The position numbers and the translations under genes were made by a program. DNA of 64,000 nucleotides from an uncultured Thalassotalea sp. (lineage in GTDB: Bacteria > Pseudomonadota > Gammaproteobacteria > Enterobacterales > Alteromonadaceae), in NCBI GenBank assembly GCA_947502355.1, contig CANMZP010000013.1, positions 52,507 to 116,506 of the forward strand, read 5' to 3'. Below the pieces are notes generated by a model. It was not told the origin of the DNA. It worked only from the letters and a program-made list of their open reading frames with translations, and made no database searches. Positions 54,469 to 63,382 of the stretch are shown piece after piece. Each line of letters begins with the position of its first letter. Within the stretch, counting starts at the first letter, position 1.

Positions 54469-55830
54469 ATGAAAAATCAATTAACTGTAGCGAGTATCCT
54501 TTTAGTATCGCTTTTTACCGGTCAAGCAATGGCCAAAGTAACGGCTGAAGAGGCCGCAAAATTAGGCAATGAATTAACCCCAATTGGCGCAGAAAAAGCG
54601 GCAAATGCTTCAGGTACTATTCCGGCATGGACTGGTGGTTTAAATTCAACAGGTTCATTAAAGAGTAAAGATTCAGGACGTCCTGATCACCCTTTCCCTA
54701 ATGAAAAGCCGTTGTTTACCATTACCAGTGCCAACATGGATCAATACAAGGCAAATTTATCGGCTGGTCAAATTGCCTTATTAAAGAAACACCCGAACTA
54801 TTCAATGCCTGTGTATGCCACGCACCGTACTGCCGCATTACCACAAAGCATTTACGATATAGCGAAGAAGAACGCGCAAAATACCGAATTGGTTGAAGGT
54901 GGCAATGGTTTAACAAACTTTGATACCTCTGTACCTTTTGCTTTACCAAAAGATGGTACTGAAGTTATTTGGAATCACTTAACACGCTACCGTGGTGGTG
55001 CTGCAACCCGTTTTAATACAGCCATTCCTGTACAAAAAGACGGTTCGTTTGTACCACTTGTTATGAACGATACTTTAGTATGGCCTGAGTTTTTAATTGG
55101 CGGTCGCGATGAGAAGAAAGATGAAAACATTTTATTCTATTTCTTACAGCAATTTACCGCGCCTTCGATTTACACAGGTACCGCATTAATGGTTCATGAC
55201 ACCATTGACCAAGTAAAAGATGCTCGTCGCGCATGGGTATACAACAGTGGTCAACGTCGTGTACGTCGTGCGCCAAACGTTGCATACGATGGACCAGCAA
55301 CTGGTGTTGAAGGATTACGTATTACCGATGATTACGATATGTTTAACGGTGCTCCTGATCGTTACAACTGGGAATTAGTTGGTAAAAAAGAACTTTACGT
55401 GCCATACAACAGCTATAACTTATTAGATACAGATTTAAAATATACTGACATTGTTAAACAAGGTCACATGAATCCTGAGCACTTACGTTACGAATTGCAC
55501 CGTGTATGGGTTGTAGAAGCAACACTTAAAGAAGGTGAGCGTCATATTTATGGTAAGCGTACGTTCCATATCGACGAAGATTCATGGCAAGCAATGGTGA
55601 TCGACAAGTACGATGGCCGTGGTGAACTATGGCGTGTATCTGAAGCGCATTCAGTACAGTATTACGATGTAGATACATTCTGGTTAGCTACCGAAGTAAA
55701 CTACGACTTAGACTCAGGTCGTTACGTAGTAACTGGTTTAGCCAACGAAGAGCCTAAGTTTATGAAATGGGGCATCAAAGCAAAACGTAAGCAATTTACG
55801 ACAGCTGCTCTACGCCGTATGGGTCGTTAA
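54469..55830 (+). CDS. DUF1329 periplasmic/outer-membrane protein (LolB-like fold)
   Basis: An exported protein of 453 residues with signal peptide ASILLVSLFTGQAMA. DUF1329 landmarks are LTPIGAEKAANASGTIPAWTGGL, GTEVIWNHLTRYRG, DARRAWVYNSGQRRVRRAPNVAYDGP, DRYNWELVGKKELYVPYNSY and RVWVVEATLKEGERHIYGKRTFHIDEDSWQ. The fold is thought to resemble LolB/LppX lipid-binding proteins, suggesting it binds a lipid between the membranes. It follows the DUF1302 gene by 11 bases in one transcript and is closed by a terminator. Confidence 0.92.
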   Translation: MKNQLTVASILLVSLFTGQAMAKVTAEEAAKLGNELTPIGAEKAANASGTIPAWTGGLNSTGSLKSKDSGRPDHPFPNEKPLFTITSANMDQYKANLSAGQIALLKKHPNYSMPVYATHRTAALPQSIYDIAKKNAQNTELVEGGNGLTNFDTSVPFALPKDGTEVIWNHLTRYRGGAATRFNTAIPVQKDGSFVPLVMNDTLVWPEFLIGGRDEKKDENILFYFLQQFTAPSIYTGTALMVHDTIDQVKDARRAWVYNSGQRRVRRAPNVAYDGPATGVEGLRITDDYDMFNGAPDRYNWELVGKKELYVPYNSYNLLDTDLKYTDIVKQGHMNPEHLRYELHRVWVVEATLKEGERHIYGKRTFHIDEDSWQAMVIDKYDGRGELWRVSEAHSVQYYDVDTFWLATEVNYDLDSGRYVVTGLANEEPKFMKWGIKAKRKQFTTAALRRMGR

Positions 55831-55856
55831 TAACATTTTTTCTTGTTGAAAAAGCC

Positions 55857-55890
55857 AAGCGATTGTTAGTAATAACAATCGCTTTTTTTT
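55857..55890 (+). terminator. Terminator of DUF1302-DUF1329 operon
   Basis: AAGCGATTGTTA / TAACAATCGCTT with a short loop, followed by TTTTTT. Confidence 0.9.
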
Positions 55891-56283
55891 ATCTGATTTT
55901 CAATCACGCTTACCAATTTTGTACCTATGGATGCCCTTCTTTCACACCAATAAAGCCATTTGTTCCCTTCTTACTCGAAACAGAACACCGATGTCCTAAC
56001 ATCAGTCGCAAAAAATAAAACCGGCGTAACCACATAAATCGAGCAAAATAAAATCTGCATCATCCCATCATTCACGCCAGTGAAGTGTGGGATCTTCTTT
56101 TTTTAAAAAATTATATGAAAACAATCAGGAATATGAAATGTCGCCGAAAAAAATGGCAAAACAAAAATCAGAGCCTTAGTGAATTAAATCAAGTAGGGTA
56201 AAACCGCCCTACTGATTATTAATTCTTTTTCAAAAGAGTCAAAGAACGGGTATGCCTATCTTTTTTTGCCTATTCTTTTTTGC
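55891..56283. other. Intergenic region with two further hairpins
   Basis: About 390 bases. An imperfect stem ATCCCATCATTCAC / GTGAAGTGTGGGAT near 56063-56094 is followed by CTTCTTTTTTT, a second plus-strand terminator. GTAGGG / CCCTAC near 56192-56212 forms a small hairpin on the helicase side. No gene seen. Confidence 0.5.
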
Positions 56284-57504
56284 TTATCTTCGCTTTTTTG
56301 ATTTTTTGGGCTTGTTGGATTTAGTTGGCTTTTTAACTTTTTTCTTTACCGGTTTTGGCGGCGAAAACTCTTTATGAAAAGGCTGCTCGGTAACTACAGG
56401 AATGGCTTGGCCGATGTTATTTTCAATAATCCTTAATTGCCTTATATCATTTTCTACTGCAAACGAAATGGCCATGCCAGTTTTACCTGCACGAGCCGTG
56501 CGGCCAATACGGTGTATGTAGTTTCTTGGATCTTCTGGCAGATTGTAGTTAACGATCAAAGAAATATTATCGACATCAATGCCACGAGCAGCAACATCCG
56601 TTGCTACTAATACCCTTAAATTTGAATCTTTAAAGTTTTGTAATGCTTCTTCCCTAACCGCTTGTGTTTTACCACTGTGCAAGCTAGAGGCTGTTATTGA
56701 CTGACTTTCCAGTTCTTTAACAATGATGTCAGCGCCAAACTTAGTTTTACAAAATATAATAACTTTTTTAAAGTCTGGGTTTTCGAGGATATGAAATAAC
56801 AAAGGGACTTTATTCGATTTTTCAAGGTGATAAACACTTTGATTAATCAAGTCGATAGTTACCGTTTCAGGCGAAATTTGAATTTTTGTTGGCTCGTTTA
56901 ATATTGCGTCTGCCAATCTTTCTATTTCTGTGGGCATGGTTGCTGAAAACAATAAAGTTTGTCGACTCTTTGGCAATTTAGAGATGATGTTTTGCACATC
57001 TTTAAAGAAGCCCATATCAAGCATGGTATCTGCTTCGTCTAATACAAAAACTTCTAATGCCTTAAAGTCTATATCGCCGGTTTCAATTAAATCTAATAAA
57101 CGACCAGGCGTAGCAACTAAAATATCGAGACCAAGTGCGATAGCGTCAACTTGACCTTGTCTGCCGACACCACCATAAACAACCTTAGTTTTTAGCCCTA
57201 AGCCTGTTGAATAGTCATCAATGTTTTGCATGATTTGCGACGCAAGCTCTCTTGTCGGCGTAAGGATGAGTGATCGTGTGCTCTTAGCTTTGCCCTCTAA
57301 TGTATTGCGGCCAAATTTATTAATGATAGGCAACGAAAATGCCGCTGTTTTTCCGGTTCCCGTTTGTGCTATTCCAAGAAGATCTTTGCCATCAATAATG
57401 GCGGGGATACATTCTTTTTGCACTGGGGTGAGCTTTTTATAGCCTTTTTGGCTAACGCGGTCAATAATCGACTCTAAAAGAGGAAGTGCTTTAAACTCTG
57501 ACAT
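56284..57504 (-). CDS. DEAD-box ATP-dependent RNA helicase (RhlE-like)
   Basis: Unwinds RNA duplexes in ribosome assembly or mRNA decay. It has 406 residues. Motifs are the Q motif region (LTPVQKECIP), AQTGTGKT (Walker A), PTRELASQ, ATPGRLLDL, VLDEAD, SAT, VLVATDVAARGID and HRIGRTARAG. The C-terminal tail from about 378 is strongly basic (KPVKKKVKKPTKSNKPKKSKKRR), a general RNA-binding extension. It is RhlE-like in length and tail. Such genes are often cold-induced in marine bacteria. Confidence 0.93.
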   Translation of the reverse strand: MSEFKALPLLESIIDRVSQKGYKKLTPVQKECIPAIIDGKDLLGIAQTGTGKTAAFSLPIINKFGRNTLEGKAKSTRSLILTPTRELASQIMQNIDDYSTGLGLKTKVVYGGVGRQGQVDAIALGLDILVATPGRLLDLIETGDIDFKALEVFVLDEADTMLDMGFFKDVQNIISKLPKSRQTLLFSATMPTEIERLADAILNEPTKIQISPETVTIDLINQSVYHLEKSNKVPLLFHILENPDFKKVIIFCKTKFGADIIVKELESQSITASSLHSGKTQAVREEALQNFKDSNLRVLVATDVAARGIDVDNISLIVNYNLPEDPRNYIHRIGRTARAGKTGMAISFAVENDIRQLRIIENNIGQAIPVVTEQPFHKEFSPPKPVKKKVKKPTKSNKPKKSKKRR

Positions 57505-57645
57505 TCTATCTCAGTATTTGTTAATCAATAACTTATCATTCTAACAGAATGCCTTCGCATATTTAAGGCGTATCCAAGATGGGGAGATGAGTTCTTGATG
57601 CGTTTGTGCAGCGGTAGTTGAATCCAGAAATGATGACGGGATTTG

Positions 57646-57978
57646 TTATCTCGTCTTTTTCTTCGTTATTGTTGGCCAAACAAAAGGTGCAGGTCTATTA
57701 GACGTCGATTGGGGTGTTTTCTGGGCGAGTATCGCTCTGATTAATTTCCCCGTTTCCTTATGCTTACTGCAAAAAGTTTTTAGGTATAAAATCTCAACTC
57801 TGCTGCGTGCCCAAGGGGTTGTACGCAGAAATTTTAAACTGGATTTAAGACGCGGGTTATTGGTGAAGCAACGTATATTAAGTAACTCACCCATTTTCTC
57901 CCAACCCATTTTCTTCTCTAGTTCGATTAGGATCTGTTCAAGTTTAACGCCGTGTAGCGGATCATTACTTTTATTCAT
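57646..57978 (-). CDS. VF530 (DUF2132) family DNA-binding protein
   Basis: A 110-residue protein with the VF530 domain at about 5-75: DPLHGVKLEQILIELEKKMGWEKMGELLNIRCFTNNPRLKSSLKFLRTTPWAR.RVE.LYL. The Vibrio fischeri namesake was solved as a small helical double-strand DNA-binding fold. The tail from about 78 is basic and Pro/Thr-rich and ends KKKTR. Cellular role unknown. It is a separate gene between the two helicases. Confidence 0.88.
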   Translation of the reverse strand: MNKSNDPLHGVKLEQILIELEKKMGWEKMGELLNIRCFTNNPRLKSSLKFLRTTPWARSRVEILYLKTFCSKHKETGKLIRAILAQKTPQSTSNRPAPFVWPTITKKKTR

Positions 57979-58180
57979 AGGTTACTTCAAGTCAAAAAGA
58001 CTATTGTATCAAGTTTACTCGTTAAATACTTAAATATCCCAAAATCGCCCCCCTCGATAAGCCGAGGATCTTAAATGGGTATGAATCAGGCTCTTCAATA
58101 CCAAAAGTTGTCTTTAAGCTTAAAGACGATTTAGGGGCTAAATTCGCCTTCTGTTTTTGATGCTGCGTCGCGTCACATTA

Positions 58181-58501
58181 TCAAAGAAAATTTACTTCCA
58201 TAACATCCACAATAAAGGCAACCGATATGTCCTTGATTAGGTGTTGGGTCGATGAAAAGATATCACCGTCCTTGTTACCTATTGCAATATCGACTACATC
58301 TGGTTTGTCATCATGGATAAGAACAACAATTTTTTTGTCCATCGCAATGCAATCTATGGTTATCGCATCCGCTTTCATGCCTTGATCACGCAGGGTTTTA
58401 TCTATTAACCCCATTAACGTGTTGGTATTTTCATATTTTGCAAAAAAAAGGTCGTTCGCCTTGGCTACAATCTCAGATAAATTTTTTAGTGGTATTCTCA
58501 T
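58181..58501 (-). CDS. Conserved hypothetical protein
   Basis: A 106-residue cytoplasmic protein with no signal, helix pair or known motif that I recognise. Composition is ordinary and codon use fits the neighbours. It consists of an N-terminal helical part (LSEIVAKANDLFFAKYENTNTLMGLIDKTLRDQGM) and a beta-rich half (AITIDCIAMDKKIVVLIHDDKPDVVDIAIGNKDGD). Single gene with a GAG-type ribosome site before ATG 58501. Function unknown. Confidence 0.65.
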   Translation of the reverse strand: MRIPLKNLSEIVAKANDLFFAKYENTNTLMGLIDKTLRDQGMKADAITIDCIAMDKKIVVLIHDDKPDVVDIAIGNKDGDIFSSTQHLIKDISVAFIVDVMEVNFL

Positions 58502-58597
58502 TTTTTCTCACAGTGGTTATTTAAAGCGCTTTGATAAGGCGCTCATGGTATGCGGACAATTTAGGCTAACTATGGTGTAGTTTGGCACTGTATCTTT

Positions 58598-59875
58598 CTA
58601 GCCTCTGTTTAACCAAATATCGGCATTAATTTGAGATTGTTTTTTACGTTTTTTCTTGCCCGTTCCGGCCGGTTTTGCCATGGGCTTATCAACTTTGCTT
58701 TCATTAAAAGGTTCATGTAATTCAAAACCTTCAACTTCTTCACGCTCAAGGCTGAACTTGTTTTTCTTTTCAATTACTTTAAAGTGATGAAAGTCTTCTT
58801 GATCAATCATCGAAATAGCTAAACCAACCTCACCAGCACGGCCACTTCGACCTATGCGATGCATGTAGTCCGCTGGGCTTCTTGGCAAATCAAAGTTAAT
58901 CACCACAGGCAGTTTTTCAATATCTAATCCCCGTGCAGCAATATCGGTTGCAATTAACACTTCAATCTCACCAGATTTAAACGCATCCAGTACGCGATTA
59001 CGTGCACCTTGGCCTTTATCGCCATGGAATACTTCCGCTGTTATGCCACGCTTTGCAAGCTTTTGTGCTAAATGATCACAGTGTCTTTTGGCATTAACAA
59101 AGATTAGTGCCTTACGCCATTTGTGCTGCTGAATTAAATACGCTAAAAGTGCTGTTTTTTCACCTTTATTCGCCATAAATACCCGTTGCACTAACGTGCT
59201 TTCATCGGCACTTTGTAATTGAACTTCGATAGGGTTGTTTAAAAGCGATGTGGTTAATGTGGTAACGGCTTCTGGAAACGTAGCTGAAAAGAGTAAGGTT
59301 TGTTTTTTAGTTGGCATCAGCTTTAAAAGCGCCGCTAACTCATCAGTAAAACCTAAGCTTAACATACGGTCTGCTTCATCAAGCACCAAGGTTTTAACCA
59401 TATCAAGCTTGATGGCATTACTTGAAATTAAATCAAGCAAACGCCCCGGTGTAGCGACTAAAATGTCAGTACCACCACGTAAGGCCAACATTTGCTTATT
59501 AGTAGAAACGCCACCAAAAACACTCACTGTTTTATATGCGCCATTAAAATGTACCGCATAAGATTTAATGCTGTCAGCCACTTGCTTGGCGAGCTCTCGA
59601 GTAGGCACTAAAATTAGGCGACTGACATAATTACCATTTTTGCTTTGCGCTTTAGTATCGGCATCTAGCTGTTGCAAAATTGGCAACGCAAAGGCCGCGG
59701 TTTTACCTGAGCCGGTGTTGGCCCCTGCAATTAAATCACGTCCTTCTAAAATGCTAGGAATGACATGCGCTTGAATTGGGGTTGGCTGAAGGTATTCGAG
59801 CTCAGATAGTCGTGCTAACAGTTGAGGAATAAGGCCAAGTTCAGGAAAGGTATTAAGGGTTTTGACAGTGGTCAT
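58598..59875 (-). CDS. DEAD-box ATP-dependent RNA helicase, RhlE family
   Basis: A second RNA helicase, 425 residues. Motifs are LQPTPIQAHVIP (Q motif), ANTGSGKT, VPTRELAKQ, GGTDILVATPGRLLDL, VLDEADRML, SATFP, EVLIATDIAARGLDIEKLPVVINFDLP and HRIGRSGRAG. It ends in a basic tail (KPAGTGKKKRKKQSQ). It is clearly distinct from the helicase 1 kb away (ANTGSGKT against AQTGTGKT, different tails), so it is not a recent duplicate. Probably functions in ribosome biogenesis or cold growth. Confidence 0.93.
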   Translation of the reverse strand: MTTVKTLNTFPELGLIPQLLARLSELEYLQPTPIQAHVIPSILEGRDLIAGANTGSGKTAAFALPILQQLDADTKAQSKNGNYVSRLILVPTRELAKQVADSIKSYAVHFNGAYKTVSVFGGVSTNKQMLALRGGTDILVATPGRLLDLISSNAIKLDMVKTLVLDEADRMLSLGFTDELAALLKLMPTKKQTLLFSATFPEAVTTLTTSLLNNPIEVQLQSADESTLVQRVFMANKGEKTALLAYLIQQHKWRKALIFVNAKRHCDHLAQKLAKRGITAEVFHGDKGQGARNRVLDAFKSGEIEVLIATDIAARGLDIEKLPVVINFDLPRSPADYMHRIGRSGRAGEVGLAISMIDQEDFHHFKVIEKKNKFSLEREEVEGFELHEPFNESKVDKPMAKPAGTGKKKRKKQSQINADIWLNRG

Positions 59876-59952
59876 TTAACTAACATGCTCAGGAATAAAT
59901 AATAACCTTAATTTTAACGCATATATACCGAGTTAAGTTAGTAAAATAATTA

Positions 59953-59985
59953 AAATGGTGATTATAAGTGGCTTAATCACCATTT
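59953..59985 (-). terminator. Terminator after phzF-like gene
   Basis: AAATGGTGATTA / TAATCACCATTT with a 9-base loop. On the minus strand the right-to-left reading ends in TTTTAATTATTTT, just beyond the phzF-like stop. Confidence 0.75.
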
Positions 59986-59994
59986 CTTCTGAGT

Positions 59995-60774
59995 TTAAAT
60001 CTTTATTAGGCCAACCATATAATCGACGGCATTGCCCTGTAAAATAACTTCGTCATTGATAACTTCACATTGGATCATGCCTGTTCTTTGCGATACTTGT
60101 TTGGCAATGAGCTTTGTACGATTGAGCTTTTTGGCCCAATAGGGGGCGAGTTCGCAATGAGCCGATCCCGTAACAGGATCTTCATTGACTCTTAATGATG
60201 GAAAAAAGCAGCGGCTAACAAAATCGACATTATCACCAGGCGCTGTGACCACTACTCCTCTTAAATCCAAGTTTTTAAGTTGATTAAAATCTGGTTCAAG
60301 TGATCTAACTTGTGATTCATTTTCGAGTACAACAACATAATCAAAATCGGCTAATGTTTCCCTTGGGGAGACATTTAAGGCTTGGGTGAGCATGGTTGGC
60401 GCATGAATGGGTTGAATGTTACTTGCCGGAAAACTCATACGATACCCCTTCGCGTTTTTGTTAACCTTTAGCGTGCCACTTTTGGTGAAAAACAAAATGG
60501 TTTCTTTATCGTAGTCAAGGTGTTGAAATAACACATGCGCTGAGGCCAATGTAGCATGTCCACAGAGATCTACTTCTTCCTCTGGGGTAAACCAACGCAA
60601 AGCGTAACCATTACCCTCTTTAACAAAAAATGCCGTTTCCGATAAATTATTTTCTTCTGCAATTTTTTGCAAAAGATCATCACTAAGCCATTCAATAAGC
60701 GGGCAAACGGCAGCCGGATTACCCTCAAAAGGCTTTTGCGCAAACGCATCGATTTGAAATATTTTGATTTCCAT
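59995..60774 (-). CDS. PhzF-family isomerase-like protein
   Basis: A member of the PhzF/diaminopimelate-epimerase-fold family, 259 residues. Landmarks are IFQIDAFAQKPFEGNPAAVCPL, the catalytic-glutamate region NNLSETAFFV, RWFTPEEEVDLCGHATLASAHVLF and the C-terminal EDPVTGSAHCELAPYW. No phenazine genes are nearby, so the name indicates only the family; many genomes carry such a solitary copy of unknown substrate. ATG 60774 is preferred to GTG 60783. Confidence 0.92.
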   Translation of the reverse strand: MEIKIFQIDAFAQKPFEGNPAAVCPLIEWLSDDLLQKIAEENNLSETAFFVKEGNGYALRWFTPEEEVDLCGHATLASAHVLFQHLDYDKETILFFTKSGTLKVNKNAKGYRMSFPASNIQPIHAPTMLTQALNVSPRETLADFDYVVVLENESQVRSLEPDFNQLKNLDLRGVVVTAPGDNVDFVSRCFFPSLRVNEDPVTGSAHCELAPYWAKKLNRTKLIAKQVSQRTGMIQCEVINDEVILQGNAVDYMVGLIKI

Positions 60775-60903
60775 TTTTATCACTTATACAACATGGTTTT
60801 TAAGGTAAACACGTTTATTATATCTTGATTGCTGACTTCTTTATGGTGTCTAAAAGATTGGCAAATATCAATGTCATTGTCGGAAACTCGCGTTAACCGC
60901 AAT

Positions 60904-61239
60904 TTAGGTGTTGCTGCAAATACCATTAGGCGACAAATGCTTTAATGAAAGCTGTTCAATTTCCGCTCCCCAGTCCTCTACACCATGAAAGAAGTCATTA
61001 GCAAAGAAAGAATTATCCCATTCGCTTTTCTGCTCTATGGCTATTGGTAGTACTTGGCAAGCTGTTTGTTTAAGGCTGTCAATGTCATTTGTTTCGATGG
61101 ATTCTAGTGTTTTTGAATAAAAGATCATTTCAGCAACCGCCACACTTTGTCCGCCATACACAAAGAATTTAATCGCAACAATACCGGCTAATACAATACC
61201 GAAAATAAAACTCATTAATCCCACAACAATAATTTTCAT
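60904..61239 (-). CDS. Hypothetical small membrane-anchored protein
   Basis: A 111-residue protein with one N-terminal hydrophobic segment (IIVVGLMSFIFGIVLAGIVAIKFFVYG) and a soluble C-terminal part holding two cysteines, one near residue 60 and one near the end. AAGGAG lies directly upstream of ATG 61239. I recognise no family. It is followed on the same strand by no close gene and lies among other small envelope proteins next to the integron tail. Confidence 0.7.
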   Translation of the reverse strand: MKIIVVGLMSFIFGIVLAGIVAIKFFVYGGQSVAVAEMIFYSKTLESIETNDIDSLKQTACQVLPIAIEQKSEWDNSFFANDFFHGVEDWGAEIEQLSLKHLSPNGICSNT

Positions 61240-61354
61240 ATGTTCTCCTTAAAACCTAAGGCCCTAGTTACAGGGCTAATGCTTATTTATTAATAATTTA
61301 TAGTGAAGCAATACACAGGCATGTCAAAACCTGTTTGCTTGTCTTTTAAATGGT

Positions 61355-61624
61355 TTAGTCATTTGCAATTAATTTTGCTAATGGTGTGTTTAATATATAC
61401 AGCAGAACACCCCAAGCAACTATTGCCCCTGATGAATAGTAACCGTATTGATGAAAGTTAGTCATGCTAACGGATAATGCGATTTCCTTATTAACAGGTA
61501 AATTTTGAGCGACTTCATTTATGTGCAAGTTATGAATATAAACCTCAGAAACGAGCACTAAACCGGTGAATATCACCAAAATGGCGCTTAACTTTAATGC
61601 ACTAGAAGCCGTATTAATTTTCAT
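61355..61624 (-). CDS. Hypothetical protein with two membrane helices
   Basis: An 89-residue protein with two hydrophobic segments (LKLSAILVIFTGLVLVSEVYI and YSSGAIVAWGVLLYILNT) joined by a periplasmic-length loop. The frame is open to 61714, but ATG 61624 follows AAGGATA at 7 bases and starts directly before the first helix. No family recognised. Confidence 0.6.
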   Translation of the reverse strand: MKINTASSALKLSAILVIFTGLVLVSEVYIHNLHINEVAQNLPVNKEIALSVSMTNFHQYGYYSSGAIVAWGVLLYILNTPLAKLIAND

Positions 61625-61859
61625 TTGAATATCCTTACTTTTTTTCAACACATAAAACTCAATAAGAGTCTTATAACTTATGGGGTTCATATTTTTAAAG
61701 CTTGTTGTGGTCAATAAGCAAATGCTTTTCGTGTTTTAAATTCTAGTTTATAAATTTTTAAGCTTTGTATATTTTCTGCCAAAGTTATACGAGAACAGTC
61801 CATAGTTATATCGCCCATTTAAGGCCATACCCAACATTTTGCTCCTGCAATTAAATGCT

Positions 61860-62153
61860 TTAGTTATGTTTTTCACGGTCACAAACGATTTGTTTTTCAC
61901 CATAGTGATAAATGTTATTTACAACAACATAGGCACCTGAAATTAAGGCTGTTGTTGGCACTAAAATTGGGGACAATAAGGTACCACTAATGTTGTAATA
62001 TGAGTCCGTCTCATGGGCCACATCAACTATTTTTAAGGTCTTATAATTTGACGATATTTGACACAGATGAGTATCTGATTCGTCTTTTACTGGCACCGTA
62101 ACACACCCTGTCAGAGTGCAAGCTAGGCTAATTAAACTTATTACGTTCTTCAT
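61860..62153 (-). CDS. Small lipoprotein, function unknown
   Basis: A 97-residue lipoprotein with lipobox LTGC (Cys17) in MKNVISLISLACTLTGCVT. A hydrophobic stretch (LLSPILVPTTALISGAYVVVNNIY) resembles a glycine-zipper-like segment, and two further cysteines (LCQISS and IVCDRE) could pair. AAGGAAA precedes ATG 62153. It is the last gene before the integron attC sites and carries no attC of its own. Confidence 0.7.
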   Translation of the reverse strand: MKNVISLISLACTLTGCVTVPVKDESDTHLCQISSNYKTLKIVDVAHETDSYYNISGTLLSPILVPTTALISGAYVVVNNIYHYGEKQIVCDREKHN

Positions 62154-62296
62154 ACAGTTTCCTTGTAGTAATTTTAAGAACAGATTAGCTTACGTTCATA
62201 ACCATTTGTTAAACATACACTTATTAAGTTATAAACTACGTTACTCCCACTACAATGCTCAACTAATCCCTGTTAAACCATAGAATGAACTTACAT

Positions 62297-62395
62297 ACTA
62301 ACGCCCCAATAAGTGGCAAGTAACGCTAGGCTAAAATAAGCGAAGAATGAGCGCGAGCCTAGCGTTACGCGTCCACCTTGATTGGCTTGTTATAC
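62297..62395 (-). other. Integron attC site 1 (array-distal)
   Basis: Read on the minus strand it runs from GTATAACAAG to GGGGCGTTAG. Twelve-base inverted arms TAACGCTAGGCT (62321-62332) and AGCCTAGCGTTA (62356-62367) form the central stem with an unpaired middle. The stop codon of the GNAT-like cassette gene lies in its first bases. It is the leftmost attC seen and marks the distal end of the array. Confidence 0.85.
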
Positions 62396-62881
62396 AACTT
62401 TTAACTCATTTGCCCAAGCTTCCCATGAAATACACCTACCAGGGAATGCAACTTTAGAAAAAGGCCACTCTTTTTGAAGCCAATTCAAGACCGTTTGGTA
62501 AAGCGTCTTATCCAAAGCGATACTATCATCTCTAACCCACAGATATACTTCACAGTCATAACTTTGAGATTGGCTTGGATCTATGTAAACAGAGCCAAGG
62601 CACTTATTTTTTGACTTATTAAATACGGAATAAGCAAACGCCTGTCGCGATTCAAACTCTTGTTTATGGATTTTTAAGCTAGCTGCACTATCTTCAAGTG
62701 TCATATCACTTTTAGGCCACTCAAATCCTGAACCAAAAATTCCTTGCAGTCTTTTTTGACTAGACATTACAGCTTCATAATCTAATTCTGCGATTTCGTC
62801 TTCAAGAACTCTGAAGTGAAAATATTCAGTATCAAGGCTCTTTGGAATTTCAAAAGATTCAGGGATGAATAGATTAGGCAT
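62390..62881 (-). CDS. Cassette gene: GNAT-family acetyltransferase-like protein
   Basis: A 163-residue protein resembling GNAT acetyltransferases commonly carried in Vibrio-type integron cassettes: FHFRVLEDEIAELDYEAVMSS, LKIHKQEFESRQAFAYSVFNKSKNKCLGSVYIDP (beta4 region) and DCEVYLWVRDDSIALDKTLYQTVLNWLQ. The classical acetyl-CoA Q/RxxGxG/A loop is not obvious. It occupies a whole cassette between two attC sites with almost no spare bases, its stop lying in the attC. Substrate unknown. Confidence 0.8.
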   Translation of the reverse strand: MPNLFIPESFEIPKSLDTEYFHFRVLEDEIAELDYEAVMSSQKRLQGIFGSGFEWPKSDMTLEDSAASLKIHKQEFESRQAFAYSVFNKSKNKCLGSVYIDPSQSQSYDCEVYLWVRDDSIALDKTLYQTVLNWLQKEWPFSKVAFPGRCISWEAWANELKVV

Positions 62882-62902
62882 ACTCTGGACTATCCGTAGT
62901 TG

Positions 62903-63001
62903 TATAACGCCTCAATAAGTGGCGAATAATTGTTGGCTAAAATTGCGAGGAACGAGCACAGCCAACAGTTATGCGTCCATTCTTGATTGTCTTGTTATAT
63001 G
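62903..63001 (-). other. Integron attC site 2
   Basis: On the minus strand it starts ATATAACAAG and ends GAGGCGTTATAC. The inner arms TGTTGGCT (from 62931) and AGCCAACA (from 62960) enclose the conserved TCGTTCCTC segment, shared with site 3. It separates two cassette genes. Confidence 0.88.
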
Positions 63002-63003
63002 AA

Positions 63004-63360
63004 TTACTTTTTAAATGAGGCTCTCATTTTATTAGTTGGTGCTTCACACATTTTTTTCCAATACTGTAAATGAAGATCACTAGCAGATCTGACGCTTTTA
63101 AAATCATTCCAATATATATCAGCGTCACCAAAGAGATTTTTCATATGAGACTTTTCATAATTAAACTTTTTTCTAATTGATTCAACTAGAAAACCATAAT
63201 CATCAATTAATGAGAACTTTTTACCAATATGTAGACATATGAAAACCATTGAAAATGAGCCACCATCTCTGAAAGTAGAAGTTTTATAATCCAGTTGGCT
63301 ATCATTACTAGCTAAGGACAAAAACGAAACTAATGTTAGGCTTAGTAAAAATGTTCTCAT
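63004..63360 (-). CDS. Cassette gene: hypothetical exported protein
   Basis: A 118-residue protein with a short signal-like N-terminus (MRTFLLSLTLVSFLSLAS) and a soluble remainder with two cysteines (FICLHIG and KKMCEAP) and a basic end (RASFKK). No family recognised. It fills one cassette between attC sites 2 and 3, with only about 20 bases of leader and no strong ribosome site, so expression may depend on upstream translation or a weak start. Secreted orphan proteins are frequent in chromosomal integrons. Confidence 0.72.
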   Translation of the reverse strand: MRTFLLSLTLVSFLSLASNDSQLDYKTSTFRDGGSFSMVFICLHIGKKFSLIDDYGFLVESIRKKFNYEKSHMKNLFGDADIYWNDFKSVRSASDLHLQYWKKMCEAPTNKMRASFKK

Positions 63361-63382
63361 AAATGGATTGATGCTCTATTCA

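Noticed and set aside
56284..59875. The two helicase genes considered as a recent duplication
   Set aside because: Walker A context, tails and many internal residues differ too much.
60784..62280. Looked for further attC sites left of 62297
   Set aside because: No AACAAG...GCGTTA pairs with inverted arms between the small envelope genes; the array appears to end at 62297.
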